The translations under genes and the position numbers were made by a program. The notes under the pieces are model-generated. The model did no database searches. It was not told the origin of the DNA and saw only the letters and a program-made list of their open reading frames with translations. This document shows positions 62,578 through 64,000 of a DNA stretch of 64,000 nt, one piece after another (within the stretch, counting starts at the first letter, position 1; every line of letters starts with the position of its first letter). The DNA comes from Psychroflexus sp041694175. GTDB taxonomy: Bacteria > Bacteroidota > Bacteroidia > Flavobacteriales > Flavobacteriaceae. The stretch covers positions 11,912 through 75,911 of the forward strand of contig JASMTR010000047.1 of the NCBI GenBank assembly GCA_041694175.1, given 5' to 3'.

Positions 62578-64000
62578 TTACTTATTAGTAAGTGTGTTTA
62601 AAAAACTCCTAACTTCTTCTACTTTATTGAGATAATATTTTGCGCTAGTATTTTCCAAACCCACTTTTATAGTGTGAGCATATTCTGGTAAATCTTCAAA
62701 CATATATTCGTCAGTCCAGTCATCGCCAAGAGCAATAATATTATCAAATTTTTTCTCATTTAAAACCTGCAGGGCTGCTCGGCCTTTATTGGCTTTACTA
62801 CTTTTAACTTCAAGCACTTTATTACCATGCATAATAGTCAAATCTGTATTTGATATAAGACTTGTTAATACGGTATTGATTTCTATAACACGTTTTTCAG
62901 CCATTTCAAGATCAGAATTTCTATAGTGCCATGCTAGTGAAAATGATTTTTGTTCTAAGCTAGATTGTGGTGTTCTGTCAACAAAAGTTTCAAGTATTGG
63001 AATCACATCTTCCATCCAGTCGTTTTTTAGAATTTCTAATGCTTTCCATTCATTATTTTTCCTATAAAACACACCGTGATCTGATACTAAGCGGTGATTG
63101 GTATGAGCAAACCACTTACCTAAGATTTCTTTATCACGACCGCTAATGATACAAATTTCAATTTTTGGGTTTTTTGCTATGCTTTCTAAGAGTTTAAATA
63201 ATTCTTTGTCTGGCTTGGCCTCTTCTGGTTTTTTAGTAAAGCTGACTAAGGTTCCATCATAATCTAGTAGCAAAAGCGTACTTTGAGATTGATTTATATC
63301 TTTGATAATTTTTGATTGCTTTTCTGCAGTGAGTTTCTCAGCCTTGATATATTCACTTACATTTTGAGCAGTATCTAAGGCATTCATAAATTCTTCTGCC
63401 CATTTTTCAACACTGTAACGTGAAATTCTTTTCTGAAGACCGGTCATACGTTCTCTTTGTTCTTCAACTGGCATTTCAAGCGCTTGTTTTAATGTGTCAG
63501 CAATTTCTTCGAAATTAAACGGATTAATAAGCAAAGCTTCGCTCATTTCAATTGACGCTCCCGTCATTTCGCTTAACACCAAAACACCATCTTTTTGGGT
63601 TCTTGTCGCTACATATTCTTTAGCGACTAAATTCATTCCGTCTCGAACGGGTGTAATTAAAGCTACATCAGAAGATGTATACAGGTCAATTAGATTTTTA
63701 AAGGGCATAGTTCTATAAAAATACCAAATTGGCGTCCAACTTACCGTTGAAAATTCACCATTAATTCGACCTACCAATTCATCGGTTTCGCGTTTTAATT
63801 TCTGGTACTGTGGCACTTGAGACCGCGAAGGCACGGCTAACATAATCAAACGAATTTTTTCTCTGTATTGCGGATATCTATTTAGAAAATATTCGAATGC
63901 GCGAATACGATTGGGAATACCTTTAGTATAGTCTAAGCGATCTATAGATAGTACCATTTTTGTGGAACTGCTTTGACTAAGGTGTTCATCTAATCGTCTT
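62578..64000 (-). CDS. Trehalose-6-phosphate synthase/phosphatase, fused (partial)
   Basis: The reading frame is open to the window edge, so the N-terminal part is missing; an ATG at 63957 is internal. VLSIDRLDYTKGIPNRIRAFEYFL is the glucosyltransferase signature of OtsA. The middle, PVRDGMNLVAKEYVATR, is the donor-binding motif. The C-terminal 250 residues are an OtsB-like HAD phosphatase, with LLLLDYDGTLVSF (Asp nucleophile), ISGRDKEIL and ALGDDWTDEYMFEDLP. The enzyme makes trehalose-6-phosphate and then trehalose, an osmoprotectant. The fused form is common in Bacteroidota. Confidence 0.9.
   Translation of the reverse strand, partial: RRLDEHLSQSSSTKMVLSIDRLDYTKGIPNRIRAFEYFLNRYPQYREKIRLIMLAVPSRSQVPQYQKLKRETDELVGRINGEFSTVSWTPIWYFYRTMPFKNLIDLYTSSDVALITPVRDGMNLVAKEYVATRTQKDGVLVLSEMTGASIEMSEALLINPFNFEEIADTLKQALEMPVEEQRERMTGLQKRISRYSVEKWAEEFMNALDTAQNVSEYIKAEKLTAEKQSKIIKDINQSQSTLLLLDYDGTLVSFTKKPEEAKPDKELFKLLESIAKNPKIEICIISGRDKEILGKWFAHTNHRLVSDHGVFYRKNNEWKALEILKNDWMEDVIPILETFVDRTPQSSLEQKSFSLAWHYRNSDLEMAEKRVIEINTVLTSLISNTDLTIMHGNKVLEVKSSKANKGRAALQVLNEKKFDNIIALGDDWTDEYMFEDLPEYAHTIKVGLENTSAKYYLNKVEEVRSFLNTLTNK

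Noticed and set aside
62578..64000. A complete 459-residue trehalose enzyme starting at 63957
   Set aside because: The frame is open to the window edge and the ATG lies within the OtsA signature, so it is a partial gene.
1..64000. Mobile elements, CRISPR arrays, tRNA genes or defence islands
   Set aside because: I scanned for transposases, direct-repeat arrays, T-loop motifs and restriction or toxin genes and found none with support.

Overview
The window reads as a chromosomal segment of a marine-type member of the Flavobacteriaceae (Bacteroidota). The DNA is AT-rich, start codons lack purine-rich ribosome binding sites, and many genes are preceded by the Bacteroidota -7 promoter box TAnnTTTG. 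The order gldK-gldL-gldM-gldN (type IX secretion and gliding) is diagnostic for the phylum. I cannot name the genus. I see no insertion sequence, prophage, CRISPR array, tRNA or rRNA, and no intergenic stretch longer than 300 bases; the largest gap is 29977-30250.

Layout. 1-5001: the end of a surface polysaccharide cluster (three family-2 glycosyltransferases, a phosphoethanolamine transferase and a Wzx-type flippase). 5036-9475: two exported peptidases (S41 and M16). 9559-11941: RNase Y, a 6S-type RNA, ZapA and a small coiled-coil protein. 12132-17946: an RND efflux operon (adaptor, pump, outer-membrane factor) ending in a CPXCG zinc-ribbon-like protein. 18005-21373: an ABC-F protein, a DUF983 protein and an FAD oxidoreductase. 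21440-26212: gldKLMN. 26296-29976: an arginase-fold protein and topoisomerase I. 30251-34373: serine deaminase, an NTF2-like protein, a LysR regulator, a possible degenerate carbonic anhydrase and a hemolysin III protein. 34374-38031: a thioredoxin-like protein, a nucleoid-associated protein and YidC. 38215-41456: a polyamine operon (arginine decarboxylase, agmatinase, deoxyhypusine synthase-like). 41603-44749: ruvB, a Crp/Fnr regulator, a small membrane methyltransferase and threonine dehydrogenase. 44878-51188: a lipoprotein, AhpD-like and peroxiredoxin-like genes, YceI, an OB-fold protein, two hydrolases, DUF2851 and aroQ. 51376-54080: rplM-rpsI-rpsB-tsf. 54146-56592: a KAS III, methyltransferase and glycosyltransferase trio. 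56683 to the end: a TonB-like protein, a YHS-domain protein, purK, a fused branched-chain 2-oxoacid dehydrogenase E1 and a partial trehalose-phosphate synthase/phosphatase.

Most of this is ordinary flavobacterial core genome. The parts that most repay a second look are: the 6S-like RNA directly in front of the RNase Y gene; an arginase-fold protein that has lost most metal ligands, sitting between topA and gldK; the deoxyhypusine synthase homologue in a polyamine operon of a bacterium that should have no eIF5A; a possible carbonic-anhydrase-fold protein without a complete zinc site; a thioredoxin-like protein with only one active-site cysteine; and terminator-like hairpins placed 18-25 bases before the next start codon.
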